Shown here: piece by piece, positions 9,196 through 16,892 of the stretch
How positions within the stretch are numbered: the stretch's first letter is position 1
Layout: each line of letters opens with the position of its first letter
Origin: Allomuricauda sp. CP2A
GTDB taxonomy: Bacteria; Bacteroidota; Bacteroidia; Flavobacteriales; Flavobacteriaceae
Length of the DNA: 38,023 nucleotides
Reading direction: 5' to 3'
NCBI RefSeq assembly: GCF_001683915.1
Contig: NZ_LXTT01000106.1
Span: 1 to 38,023 of the forward strand
The notes under the pieces: model-generated
What the model was told of the DNA's origin: nothing
The model's database searches: none
The model's input: only the letters and a program-made list of their open reading frames with translations
Position numbers and translations under genes: made by a program

Positions 9196-10746
9196 TTAAA
9201 ATGGTACGTCATTGTCATCTGGGTCATCGTCATCACTGTTCATTGCGCTCCCAAAAGCCTCATCCGCATTGGGAAGATTTGGGGTTGCAAAGGGATTTTC
9301 TTCGTCCGCATTCATCTTCGATTGGAATTCGAATGGGGAGTCAAAGTCATCCAAGTTATCAAATTTACCCAGAGCGCCCACAAATTTTAACCTAATATTA
9401 TCCAATCCACCGTTACGGTGCTTGGCCACAATAAACTCTGCCTGACCTTGGGTGGGGGTACGCTCTTCATCATCCCACTCATCAATTTTATAGTATTCAG
9501 GTCTGTAAATAAAGGAAACAATATCCGCATCCTGCTCAATGGCCCCGGATTCCCTCAAATCCGAAAGAATGGGTCGTTTACTACCTCCACGGGTCTCAAC
9601 CGCCCTGGACAATTGGGACAGGGCAATCACTGGAACGTTCAATTCTTTGGCCAATGCCTTTAAGTTTCGGGAAATAGTAGAAATCTCCTGTTCCCGGTTT
9701 CCGCCTTTTTGACTTCCCCCAGCCGTCATCAACTGCAAGTAGTCAATAACGATCAATTTAATTTTGTGTTGGGAAGCCAAACGGCGCGCCTTTGCCCGTA
9801 AATCAAAAATGGAAAGCGAAGGGGTATCATCAATGAACAGGGGAGCATTTTCCAGTGCTTTCACCTTTACGTTCAACTGCTCCCATTCGTGTTTTTCGAG
9901 TTTTCCTGTCCGCAATTTTTCGGAAGACAGTCCTGTTTCAGAAGAAATCAAACGGGTGATCAACTGCACGGATGACATCTCCAAGGAAAAAAATGCGACG
10001 GGAATTTCAGAGTTCACAGCAATGTTCCGGGCCATGGAAAGTGTGAGAGCGGTTTTACCCATACCGGGACGTGCCGCCACAATGACCAAATCGCTGGGTT
10101 GCCAACCGGATGTCAATTTATCCAACTTGTCAAAACCAGAGGGGATTCCACTCAACCCTTCCTTATTGGAAATTTCCTCAATTTTTTTCTTGGCCTGAAT
10201 CACCAAATTCTGTGCAGTCTCGGCTGAACGTTTCAAGTTGCCTTGGGTAACCTCGTACAATTTTGCCTCTGCATTGTCCAAAAGATCAAAAACGTCCGTG
10301 GAATCACTGTAGGCATCCTCAATGATCTCGCTTGAGATTTTTATAAGGCTTCTTTGAATGTATTTTTGAAGAATAATTCTGGCATGGAACTCAATGTGGG
10401 CCGAAGAGGCCACTTTTTGGGTGAGCTTGATCAAATAAAAGTCACCTCCTACAGCTTCCAGCTTTCCTTCTTTCTTTAACTGGGAGGAAACGGTTAATAA
10501 ATCGACAGGCTCCGAAGATTCAAATAATTTAAAGATTGCTTCATAAATGTATCGATGGGCATCTTTATAGAAGACATCAGGATGTAGGATATCGATTACT
10601 TCGTCCACCCCTTTTTTGTCAATCATCATTGCTCCCAATACAACTTCCTCTAAATCAACTGCTTGAGGTGGTATTTTTCCTTTCTCAAGATTGATCAGGG
10701 TAGATTTGTCCACTCTATGACCGATGATTGGGCTAGGTTTGTCCAT
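9196..10746 (-). CDS. dnaB: Replicative DNA helicase DnaB
   Basis: This hexameric 5'-3' helicase of the replisome has 516 residues and no intein. The N-terminal DnaB domain (about 25-130) carries AVDLEEVVLGAMMID. The RecA-like C-terminal domain has Walker A ARPGMGKT at 225-232, Walker B IKLIVIDYLQLM near 330 and the later SDLRESGAIEQDADIV motif. The last 60 residues form a low-complexity tail ending in acidic residues and NDVPF, very like the C-terminal tip of SSB proteins. A TACTTTCG sequence just upstream could be a weak -7 element. It is followed after 28 bp by the secreted protein gene on the same strand. Confidence 0.97.
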   Translation of the reverse strand: MDKPSPIIGHRVDKSTLINLEKGKIPPQAVDLEEVVLGAMMIDKKGVDEVIDILHPDVFYKDAHRYIYEAIFKLFESSEPVDLLTVSSQLKKEGKLEAVGGDFYLIKLTQKVASSAHIEFHARIILQKYIQRSLIKISSEIIEDAYSDSTDVFDLLDNAEAKLYEVTQGNLKRSAETAQNLVIQAKKKIEEISNKEGLSGIPSGFDKLDKLTSGWQPSDLVIVAARPGMGKTALTLSMARNIAVNSEIPVAFFSLEMSSVQLITRLISSETGLSSEKLRTGKLEKHEWEQLNVKVKALENAPLFIDDTPSLSIFDLRAKARRLASQHKIKLIVIDYLQLMTAGGSQKGGNREQEISTISRNLKALAKELNVPVIALSQLSRAVETRGGSKRPILSDLRESGAIEQDADIVSFIYRPEYYKIDEWDDEERTPTQGQAEFIVAKHRNGGLDNIRLKFVGALGKFDNLDDFDSPFEFQSKMNADEENPFATPNLPNADEAFGSAMNSDDDDPDDNDVPF

Positions 10747-10904
10747 GAGTACGAAAGTAGCTAATTAACCTTTAGTTAACTTGAATTTTAAAGAATACGA
10801 TTTCAACAGGCATTTGTTGAAAACTCTTTGAATGCCTGTTAATAACTTAAAAAAATTAAGGATAAAAACCTAACAATAAAAGTTAACCTCTGAAAAAACA
10901 AGAA

Positions 10905-11858
10905 TTATCCGTTGAAAACACCCATTTCAGCATATTTATCCATGCGGGCTTTGACCAAGTCTTTTGGTGATAACTTTTTCAGTTCCTCGTAATGTGACGA
11001 GATTTTGTTCTTGACGGTCTCAAAGGTTTTTTCCCTATTGGTATGTGCTCCGCCCAAGGGTTCCTTAACAATTTCATCTACCAATTTTTGTTTTTTCATA
11101 TCGGCGGCGGTCAACTTTAGGGCTTCGGCTGCCTGCTCCTTGTACTCCCAGCTTCTCCACAAAATGGACGAACAGGATTCAGGAGAAATCACGGAGTACC
11201 ATGTATTTTCCAACATCAAGACTTTGTCTCCCACACCAATGCCCAAAGCGCCCCCGGAAGCTCCCTCACCAATGATCACTACAATAATCGGCACTTTTAA
11301 ACGGGTCATTTCCAAAATATTTCGGGCAATGGCTTCTCCTTGGCCTCTTTCTTCAGCTTCAATTCCGGGATAGGCTCCGGGCGTGTCCACGAAACATACC
11401 ACGGGAATCCCAAACTTCTCTGCAGATTTCATCAATCGCAGGGCTTTGCGGTACCCTTCGGGATTGGCCATACCAAAATTGCGGTACTGTCGGGTTTTGG
11501 TGTTGTAGCCCTTTTGCTGACCAATGAACATATAACTTTGGTCACCAATCTTGCCCAAACCACCTACCATGGCCTTGTCATCCTTTACATTTCGATCTCC
11601 ATGAAGCTCTAAAAATGTGTCCCCACAAATAGCTTTGATATAGTCCATGGTATAGGGCCTATTGGGGTGCCTGGATAATTGCACCCTTTGCCATGCGGTG
11701 AGATTTTTATAGATGTCCTTTCGGGTTTCTTCGAGTTTTTTTTCAATCTGTGAGCAGGTCTCCGTCACATCAACCTCGCTTTCCTCCCCAATTACCATAC
11801 ATTTTTGAAGTTGGTCTTCAAGTTCTTTAATGGGAAGTTCAAATTCTAAATATTCCAT
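10905..11858 (-). CDS. accA: Acetyl-CoA carboxylase carboxyltransferase subunit alpha
   Basis: This is one half of the carboxyltransferase that makes malonyl-CoA in fatty-acid synthesis; it pairs with AccD, which is not in this window. Its 317 residues match AccA throughout: an N-terminal coiled region ([18 protein letters not shown]), then [12 protein letters not shown], the CoA-binding [25 protein letters not shown], and [20 protein letters not shown] with [14 protein letters not shown]. It appears monocistronic, with 110-160 bp gaps on both sides and its own promoter at 11895-11902. Confidence 0.98.
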   Translation of the reverse strand: MEYLEFELPIKELEDQLQKCMVIGEESEVDVTETCSQIEKKLEETRKDIYKNLTAWQRVQLSRHPNRPYTMDYIKAICGDTFLELHGDRNVKDDKAMVGGLGKIGDQSYMFIGQQKGYNTKTRQYRNFGMANPEGYRKALRLMKSAEKFGIPVVCFVDTPGAYPGIEAEERGQGEAIARNILEMTRLKVPIIVVIIGEGASGGALGIGVGDKVLMLENTWYSVISPESCSSILWRSWEYKEQAAEALKLTAADMKKQKLVDEIVKEPLGGAHTNREKTFETVKNKISSHYEELKKLSPKDLVKARMDKYAEMGVFNG

Positions 11859-11894
11859 TGGAAAATAATTGTTTTCAAGAAATAGAATGGGGAC

Positions 11895-11902
11895 AAATAT
11901 AG
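11895..11902 (-). promoter_or_regulatory. accA promoter -7 element
   Basis: The minus strand reads TATATTTG, an exact TAnnTTTG. The predicted start near 11888 gives a leader of about 30 nt. No TTG lies at the ideal -33 distance. Confidence 0.55.
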
Positions 11903-11971
11903 GATTTTATGGGTTATTCGCAGAAAATGTCCAAGCCATTTAACATCAAACAGATAGGTCTTTCAAATACA

Positions 11972-13054
11972 TTATCGCTTGGCCTTCATCAGCATATAAA
12001 CCGCAAAGACACCAAAAATAAGATTGGGGATGATCACGGCCAATAAGGGTGAAAATCCGGATTGTTCGGCCAAAGTACCAAAAACCTTATCAAAAAAGAT
12101 GTATACAAATGCCACCCCAATACCAAAAGCCAGGTTAAGCCCCATACCTCCCCTACGTTTCACAGAGGAAACTGCCACAGCAATCACGGTAAGGATAAAA
12201 GCGGCAATGGGCAATGCCCATCTTTTATACTTCACCAATATATAGGCATTGATATTGGAGGCTCCTTTTCTTTTCTGATCTTCAATAAAATCGTTGAGTT
12301 CGAACAGGTTTTTGGTCTCTGCCACATAGGAAACCGGGGTAAGATCTTCCAATTTAAAAGTGAACAAGGTATCCAACCGTCTTTTGGTCTCGATAATTTC
12401 CACATTGTTTTGGAGTTTTCGTTTACTATAATTGGTCAACCGATATATACTATCCTTATCAATCCATCGAATATTGCTTGCTGAAATTTTATAATCCAAC
12501 TGTTTGATGGAATCAAAATGCTCGTATGTAAAATTGTACCCTATCTTTCTGTTGGGATCAAAACTGCTTACATACAGATAATCATTCTCATTCAACTGAT
12601 TGAAAATATTGTCCGTAACCCGATCTTGTTTTCCCCGTTTAAAGTATTTGTATTCAAATTCATTGAAACCGATGCTGGCATGGGGCACGATGAACATCCC
12701 CATCATAAAAATAAGGATGGCCACCAAAGTTGCCCCTATTAAATAGGGACGCAGAAATCGTCCATAGGACACCCCGGAACTCAAAATGGCCACAATCTCT
12801 GTGTTACTGGCCAGTTTGGAAGTAAAAAAAATGATGGAAAGAAACAGAAAGACCGGAAGCAACAAATTCCCGATCACCAAGGTAAAATTGCCGTAAAACA
12901 CAATTACTTCGCCCAAGGGAGCTTCGTTGTCTATGATCTTACCGATTTTCTCCGCAAGGTTGGCCATGATCCCAATGGGCACAAAGAGCATGAGCATCCC
13001 CATAAAGGTGACCAGATATCGTTTTAGAATATACTTGTCAAGTATGGTAAGCAT
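11972..13054 (-). CDS. LptF/LptG family permease
   Basis: This inner-membrane component of the LptBFG ABC transporter extracts lipopolysaccharide and passes it to LptC. The 360 residues show the YjgP/YjgQ layout: three N-terminal membrane helices (about 15-35, 55-75 and 100-122) with DKYILKRYLVTF at the start and the EIVAILSSGVSYGRFLRPYL segment. A periplasmic beta-jellyroll (about 130-265) and three C-terminal helices (about 275-355) follow, the last with GVAFVYIFFDKVFGTLAEQSG. Its ATG overlaps the tgt stop (TAATG), so the two are translationally coupled. Which of LptF or LptG it is cannot be decided here. Confidence 0.93.
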   Translation of the reverse strand: MLTILDKYILKRYLVTFMGMLMLFVPIGIMANLAEKIGKIIDNEAPLGEVIVFYGNFTLVIGNLLLPVFLFLSIIFFTSKLASNTEIVAILSSGVSYGRFLRPYLIGATLVAILIFMMGMFIVPHASIGFNEFEYKYFKRGKQDRVTDNIFNQLNENDYLYVSSFDPNRKIGYNFTYEHFDSIKQLDYKISASNIRWIDKDSIYRLTNYSKRKLQNNVEIIETKRRLDTLFTFKLEDLTPVSYVAETKNLFELNDFIEDQKRKGASNINAYILVKYKRWALPIAAFILTVIAVAVSSVKRRGGMGLNLAFGIGVAFVYIFFDKVFGTLAEQSGFSPLLAVIIPNLIFGVFAVYMLMKAKR

Positions 13055-14184
13055 TACAATCGTTTATCCATTTGTTGCACCATTTGGGTCTTCCATTTCA
13101 AGAAATCCCCTGCTAAAATACGCTCTCTTGCCGTGCGAACCAACCAAAGATAAAAACCAAGGTTATGGATCGTGGCAATTTGCTTACCCAGGTATTCGTT
13201 GGCGGCAAACAAATGTCGAAGGTAGGCCTTGGAGTATTCCGTGTCCACAAAAGTGATTCCCATTTCATCAATGGGTGAAAAATCGTTCTCCCATTTTTTG
13301 TTCTTTATGTTGATGGTGCCGTGGGCCGTGAACAACATTCCATTCCGTGCATTTCGGGTGGGCATCACACAATCGAACATATCCACACCCAATGCAATAT
13401 TCTCCAATATATTAATAGGTGTACCCACACCCATCAAATACCGAGGCTTGTCCTCTGGCAGAATATCGCAGACCAACTCGGCCATTTCATACATTTCCTC
13501 TGCTGGCTCTCCTACGGAGAGTCCGCCAATGGCATTGCCCTCAGCTCCAACCGAGGCAATATATTCCGCGGATTGTTTTCGTAAATCTTTATAGGTAGAC
13601 CCCTGTACAATAGGGAAAAAACTTTGGGAATATCCATATTTAAAAGGAAGCTTCTCCAAATGGGAAATGCATCTGTCCAACCACCTATGGGTTAGGTGCA
13701 TGGAACGCTTCGCGTAATTGTAATCGCAGGGATAAGGTGTGCATTCATCAAAAGCCATGATGATATCCGCCCCAATGGTCCGTTGGATTTCCATAACATT
13801 CTCTGGTGTGAACACATGGAGCGATCCATCAATATGGGACTTGAACTTAACTCCCTCTTCCTTTATTTTGCGATTATCAGAAAGTGAATACACCTGATAC
13901 CCCCCACTATCCGTCAATATATTTCGGTCCCAACCCATAAACTTGTGGAGGCCTCCGGCCTCTTCCAAAATTGTGGTTTTGGGGCGCAGGTACAAATGGT
14001 AGGTATTTCCCAAAATGACATCCGGGTCAATTTCCTCCTTCAACTCACGCTGGTGTACCCCTTTTACAGAGGCCACTGTACCCACGGGCATAAAAATAGG
14101 AGTCTGTATGGTACCATGGTCGGTGGTGATTTCCCCTGCCCTGGCCTTGCTCTCAATGTCCTTTTGTACTAAGCTAAACTTCAA
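13054..14184 (-). CDS. tgt: Queuine tRNA-ribosyltransferase (TTG start)
   Basis: Tgt swaps guanine-34 for preQ1 in GUN-anticodon tRNAs. The 376-residue TIM barrel keeps the catalytic landmarks: TDSGGYQVYSL (Asp92), MAFDECTPYP, VQGS, AIGGLSVGE and FDCVMPTRNARNG with the nucleophile Asp271. The C-terminal zinc site is degenerate: the CxCxxC expected just before YSKAYLRHL is replaced by a cysteine-free segment. The start codon is TTG (14182-14184). An in-frame TGA lies two codons upstream, and the next ATG would delete conserved sequence. The predicted mRNA start lies near 14196. It is coupled to the downstream LptF/G gene by TAATG. Confidence 0.96.
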   Translation of the reverse strand: MKFSLVQKDIESKARAGEITTDHGTIQTPIFMPVGTVASVKGVHQRELKEEIDPDVILGNTYHLYLRPKTTILEEAGGLHKFMGWDRNILTDSGGYQVYSLSDNRKIKEEGVKFKSHIDGSLHVFTPENVMEIQRTIGADIIMAFDECTPYPCDYNYAKRSMHLTHRWLDRCISHLEKLPFKYGYSQSFFPIVQGSTYKDLRKQSAEYIASVGAEGNAIGGLSVGEPAEEMYEMAELVCDILPEDKPRYLMGVGTPINILENIALGVDMFDCVMPTRNARNGMLFTAHGTINIKNKKWENDFSPIDEMGITFVDTEYSKAYLRHLFAANEYLGKQIATIHNLGFYLWLVRTARERILAGDFLKWKTQMVQQMDKRL

Positions 14185-14202
14185 TGGTCATATTTAAAAC
14201 CG

Positions 14203-14210
14203 CAAATATA
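14203..14210 (-). promoter_or_regulatory. tgt promoter -7 element
   Basis: The minus strand reads TATATTTG, an exact TAnnTTTG. The predicted start near 14196 is 12 nt before the TTG start codon of tgt. Confidence 0.6.
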
Positions 14211-14289
14211 GCCAACTCATATTCGCTTTCCCTTAACAAAAAAATAAAGTTTACACGGGTAAACATTTTGTGAAATAATCCATTTCTGC

Positions 14290-14320
14290 TTGTTTAGCCG
14301 ACCTAATGCGGTTATTTTTG
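14290..14320 (+). promoter_or_regulatory. Transketolase operon promoter
   Basis: A -33 TTG at 14290-14292, a 20-nt spacer and TATTTTTG at 14313-14320 form a textbook Bacteroidota promoter. The predicted start near 14327 excludes the in-frame ATG at 14306. The first ATG in the transcript (14331) opens a three-codon frame, ATG-AAA-TAC-TAA, whose stop overlaps the transketolase ATG at 14342. Confidence 0.75.
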
Positions 14321-14341
14321 ACAATCCAAAATGAAATACTA

Positions 14342-15187
14342 ATGCCAAATACGAAAGAATTACAGGACCTGGTCGTTCAGGTGAGAAGGGACATTTTACG
14401 AATGGTCCATAAGGTAAATTCAGGACACCCTGGAGGCTCCTTGGGATGTACCGAATTTTTTGTTGCACTATACAATGAAATCATGGATCTAAAGGATGGG
14501 TTTGACATGGATGGAAAGGGAGAGGATCTCTTCTTTTTGTCCAATGGTCACATCTCACCCGTATTTTACAGTGTTCTGGCACGAAGAGGATACTTCCCCA
14601 TTGAGGAACTCAATACGTTTAGGTTGATCAATTCCCGATTGCAAGGCCACCCTACCACCCATGAAGGTCTGCCCGGGGTTCGGGTAGCTTCCGGGTCTTT
14701 GGGACAAGGAATGTCCGTTGCCATTGGTGCCGCTTTGGCCAAAAAATTGAACGGTGACGATCATTTGGTGTTCAGTCTTCACGGTGATGGTGAGCTTCAG
14801 GAAGGCCAAAACTGGGAGGCGATTATGTATGCCGCCGGCAATAAGGTTGACAATTTGATTGCCACTGTGGACCGAAACGGTCAGCAAATCGATGGTGCCA
14901 CGGAAGATGTGTTGCCTTTGGGCGATGTGTCCGAAAAATTCAGGGCCTTTGGTTGGGATGTTATGGAAATTGAAGACGGAAATAATTTGGAACAAGTCAT
15001 AGCCGGTCTTAAAGAAGCCAAAAGCAGGACTGGAAAAGGAAAACCCGTCTGCATTGTTATGACCACAATGATGGGCAATGGGGTTGACTTTATGATGCAC
15101 ACCCATGCTTGGCACGGTAAAGCTCCCAATGACGAGCAATTGGCCACAGCATTGGCCCAGAATCCAGAGACCTTAGGTGATTATTAA
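14342..15187 (+). CDS. Transketolase, N-terminal (ThDP-binding) subunit
   Basis: This is the first half of a split transketolase (281 residues), which transfers two-carbon units in the pentose phosphate pathway. It carries the substrate and diphosphate-binding HKVNSGHPGGSLG, FFLSNGHISPVFYSVL, GSLGQGMSVAIGAALA and the ThDP signature HGDGELQEGQNWEA through DRNGQQIDG. The C-terminus ends with HTHAWHGKAPNDEQ, as in other N-terminal subunits. The partner follows 17 bp later. I start it at 14342 because the upstream ATG lies within the promoter and MPNTKELQDL aligns with the usual N-terminus. Confidence 0.95.
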   Translation: MPNTKELQDLVVQVRRDILRMVHKVNSGHPGGSLGCTEFFVALYNEIMDLKDGFDMDGKGEDLFFLSNGHISPVFYSVLARRGYFPIEELNTFRLINSRLQGHPTTHEGLPGVRVASGSLGQGMSVAIGAALAKKLNGDDHLVFSLHGDGELQEGQNWEAIMYAAGNKVDNLIATVDRNGQQIDGATEDVLPLGDVSEKFRAFGWDVMEIEDGNNLEQVIAGLKEAKSRTGKGKPVCIVMTTMMGNGVDFMMHTHAWHGKAPNDEQLATALAQNPETLGDY

Positions 15188-15204
15188 TTCTGAAGACAAG
15201 AAAA

Positions 15205-16158
15205 ATGACAAAATATACAGATCAAGGAAAAAACGATACGCGTAGCGGTTATGGTGCCGGAATGACAGAATTGGGTAGGACCAACCCGAATGTGGTATCT
15301 CTTTGTGCCGACTTGGTGGGTTCCTTAAAGATTGAAACCTTTATTGAAGAAAACCCTGAACGCTTTTTTCAAACGGGGATAGCGGAAGCCAACATGATGG
15401 GCATTGCTGCTGGATTGACAATAGGAGGAAAAATTCCATTTGCTTCCACTTTTGCCAACTTTGCCACAGGCCGTGTCTATGATCAAATTAGACAATCCAT
15501 TGCCTATTCGGGTAAAAATGTGAAAATCTGTGCATCGCATGCCGGACTTACGCTTGGAGAAGATGGGGCAACCCACCAGATTTTGGAAGATATTGGTTTG
15601 ATGAAAATGCTTCCGGGCATGACGGTCATCAATCCATGCGATTATAACCAGACCAAGGCTGCTACCATAGCCATTGCAGACCATGTTGGGCCTGTTTACC
15701 TTCGTTTTGGCCGACCTAAAGTGGCCAACTTCACCCCTGTTGATCAAAAATTTGAGATTGGGAAAGCACTTATGCTCAGCGAAGGAACCGATGTGACCAT
15801 TTTGGCCACGGGACATTTGGTGTGGCAGGCACTTTTGGCAGCAGAAAGCTTGGAAAACCAAGGTATTTCAGCGGAAGTCATCAACATCCACACCATAAAA
15901 CCTTTGGACGATAAGGCCATTTTGGATTCTGTGAAAAAAACAGGATGTGTGGTAACCGCTGAAGAGCACAACTACTTGGGAGGTCTTGGCGAAAGCGTTG
16001 CTCGCGTATTGGCAACACATCATCCTGCGCCCCAAGAGTTTGTGGCAACCCAAGATACTTTTGGTGAAAGCGGTACTCCAGAACAACTAATGGAGAAATA
16101 TGGTTTGAACAATAAAGCCATTGAAGCCGCCGTTTTAAAAGTGTTGAAACGAAAATAA
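15205..16158 (+). CDS. Transketolase, C-terminal (pyrimidine-binding) subunit
   Basis: This is the second half of the split transketolase (317 residues). The pyrimidine domain shows DTRSGYGAGMTELG, VVSLCADLVGS, the catalytic-type Glu in FFQTGIAEANMMGIAAGL, and ICASHAGLTLGEDGATHQ. The C-terminal Rossmann-like domain follows, with VTILATGHLVWQALLAAE and VVTAEEHNYLGGLGE. The two subunits must associate to form active sites. It is probably cotranscribed with the N-terminal subunit. Confidence 0.95.
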   Translation: MTKYTDQGKNDTRSGYGAGMTELGRTNPNVVSLCADLVGSLKIETFIEENPERFFQTGIAEANMMGIAAGLTIGGKIPFASTFANFATGRVYDQIRQSIAYSGKNVKICASHAGLTLGEDGATHQILEDIGLMKMLPGMTVINPCDYNQTKAATIAIADHVGPVYLRFGRPKVANFTPVDQKFEIGKALMLSEGTDVTILATGHLVWQALLAAESLENQGISAEVINIHTIKPLDDKAILDSVKKTGCVVTAEEHNYLGGLGESVARVLATHHPAPQEFVATQDTFGESGTPEQLMEKYGLNNKAIEAAVLKVLKRK

Positions 16159-16212
16159 TTTTCGGTATCACTTTTGTGATATTCTTCATCAACCTTTTAA
16201 AAATGAACACTT

Positions 16213-16824
16213 ATGAAAAAAACACTTCTAGTAGCAGTGTTGGCCTTAATAGGGTCTGCTGCCATGGCTCAAAGCGGTTCAGGCTTTGGGATTAAAGCAG
16301 GTTTAAATTATAACAAGAACGGAGACCTAATCGGTTCTGTTGGAGATTCGGGCCAAGACATTGTGGAAGGTGCCGAAGGCAAGACCGGATACCATGTAGG
16401 GTTCTGGGGGAAATTGGACTTTCCCAAAATCTATTTGAGACCTGAATTGGTTTACACCAAAACCAAAAGTTCCTATGATGTGGATGGCGGTTCCCAAGAT
16501 TATGATGTTTCCAAATTGGACCTTCCGGTCTTATTGGGCATTAAAATAGTTGGCCCACTCCATCTTTTTGCTGGTCCAGCCTTTCAATACACCTTAAAGA
16601 ACGACCTTGAAGGTGTGGAAATCGACGATGTTGAAAGTGATTTTACCGTTGGGTTGAACGCTGGTGCCGGGGTGAATATCGGAAGGCTTGGTTTCGATGT
16701 TCGTTATGAACGCGGTTTTTCGGAAAACGAAGCAAACTTTATTGGAAACAATATTACCGATGTTTCCGGTAGGGTTGATTCCAGACCTTCGCAGGTCATC
16801 TTTTCGGTCTCGTTGAAGCTATAA
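16213..16824 (+). CDS. Outer-membrane beta-barrel protein (PorT/OMP_b-brl_2 type)
   Basis: This 203-residue protein has a clear signal peptide (about 1-19, MKKTLLVAVLALIGSAAMA, cleaved before QS). The rest alternates short amphipathic strands ending in aromatic or hydrophobic residues: GFGIKAGLNYN, TGYHVGFWGKLDF, KIYLRPELVYTKTK, LDLPVLLGIKIVG, LHLFAGPAFQYTL, LGFDVRYERGF and the terminal QVIFSVSLKL. This is typical of small eight-strand Bacteroidota barrels. The specific function is unknown. It lies 54 bp after the transketolase pair and is closed by a terminator. It may have its own promoter, but I see no exact -7 motif in the gap. Confidence 0.88.
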   Translation: MKKTLLVAVLALIGSAAMAQSGSGFGIKAGLNYNKNGDLIGSVGDSGQDIVEGAEGKTGYHVGFWGKLDFPKIYLRPELVYTKTKSSYDVDGGSQDYDVSKLDLPVLLGIKIVGPLHLFAGPAFQYTLKNDLEGVEIDDVESDFTVGLNAGAGVNIGRLGFDVRYERGFSENEANFIGNNITDVSGRVDSRPSQVIFSVSLKL

Positions 16825-16844
16825 AGCCCAAAAACAAAATGAAA

Positions 16845-16875
16845 AATGCCCGCTCAGTTGAGCGGGCATTTTTTA
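16845..16875 (+). terminator. rho-independent terminator after the beta-barrel gene
   Basis: AATGCCCGCTCA pairs with TGAGCGGGCATT around a 2-4 nt loop and is followed by TTTTT. The upstream AAAA would also let it serve the minus-strand FKBP gene, so it is probably bidirectional between these convergent genes. Confidence 0.92.
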
Positions 16876-16892
16876 TGCTTTCATTTTATGAA

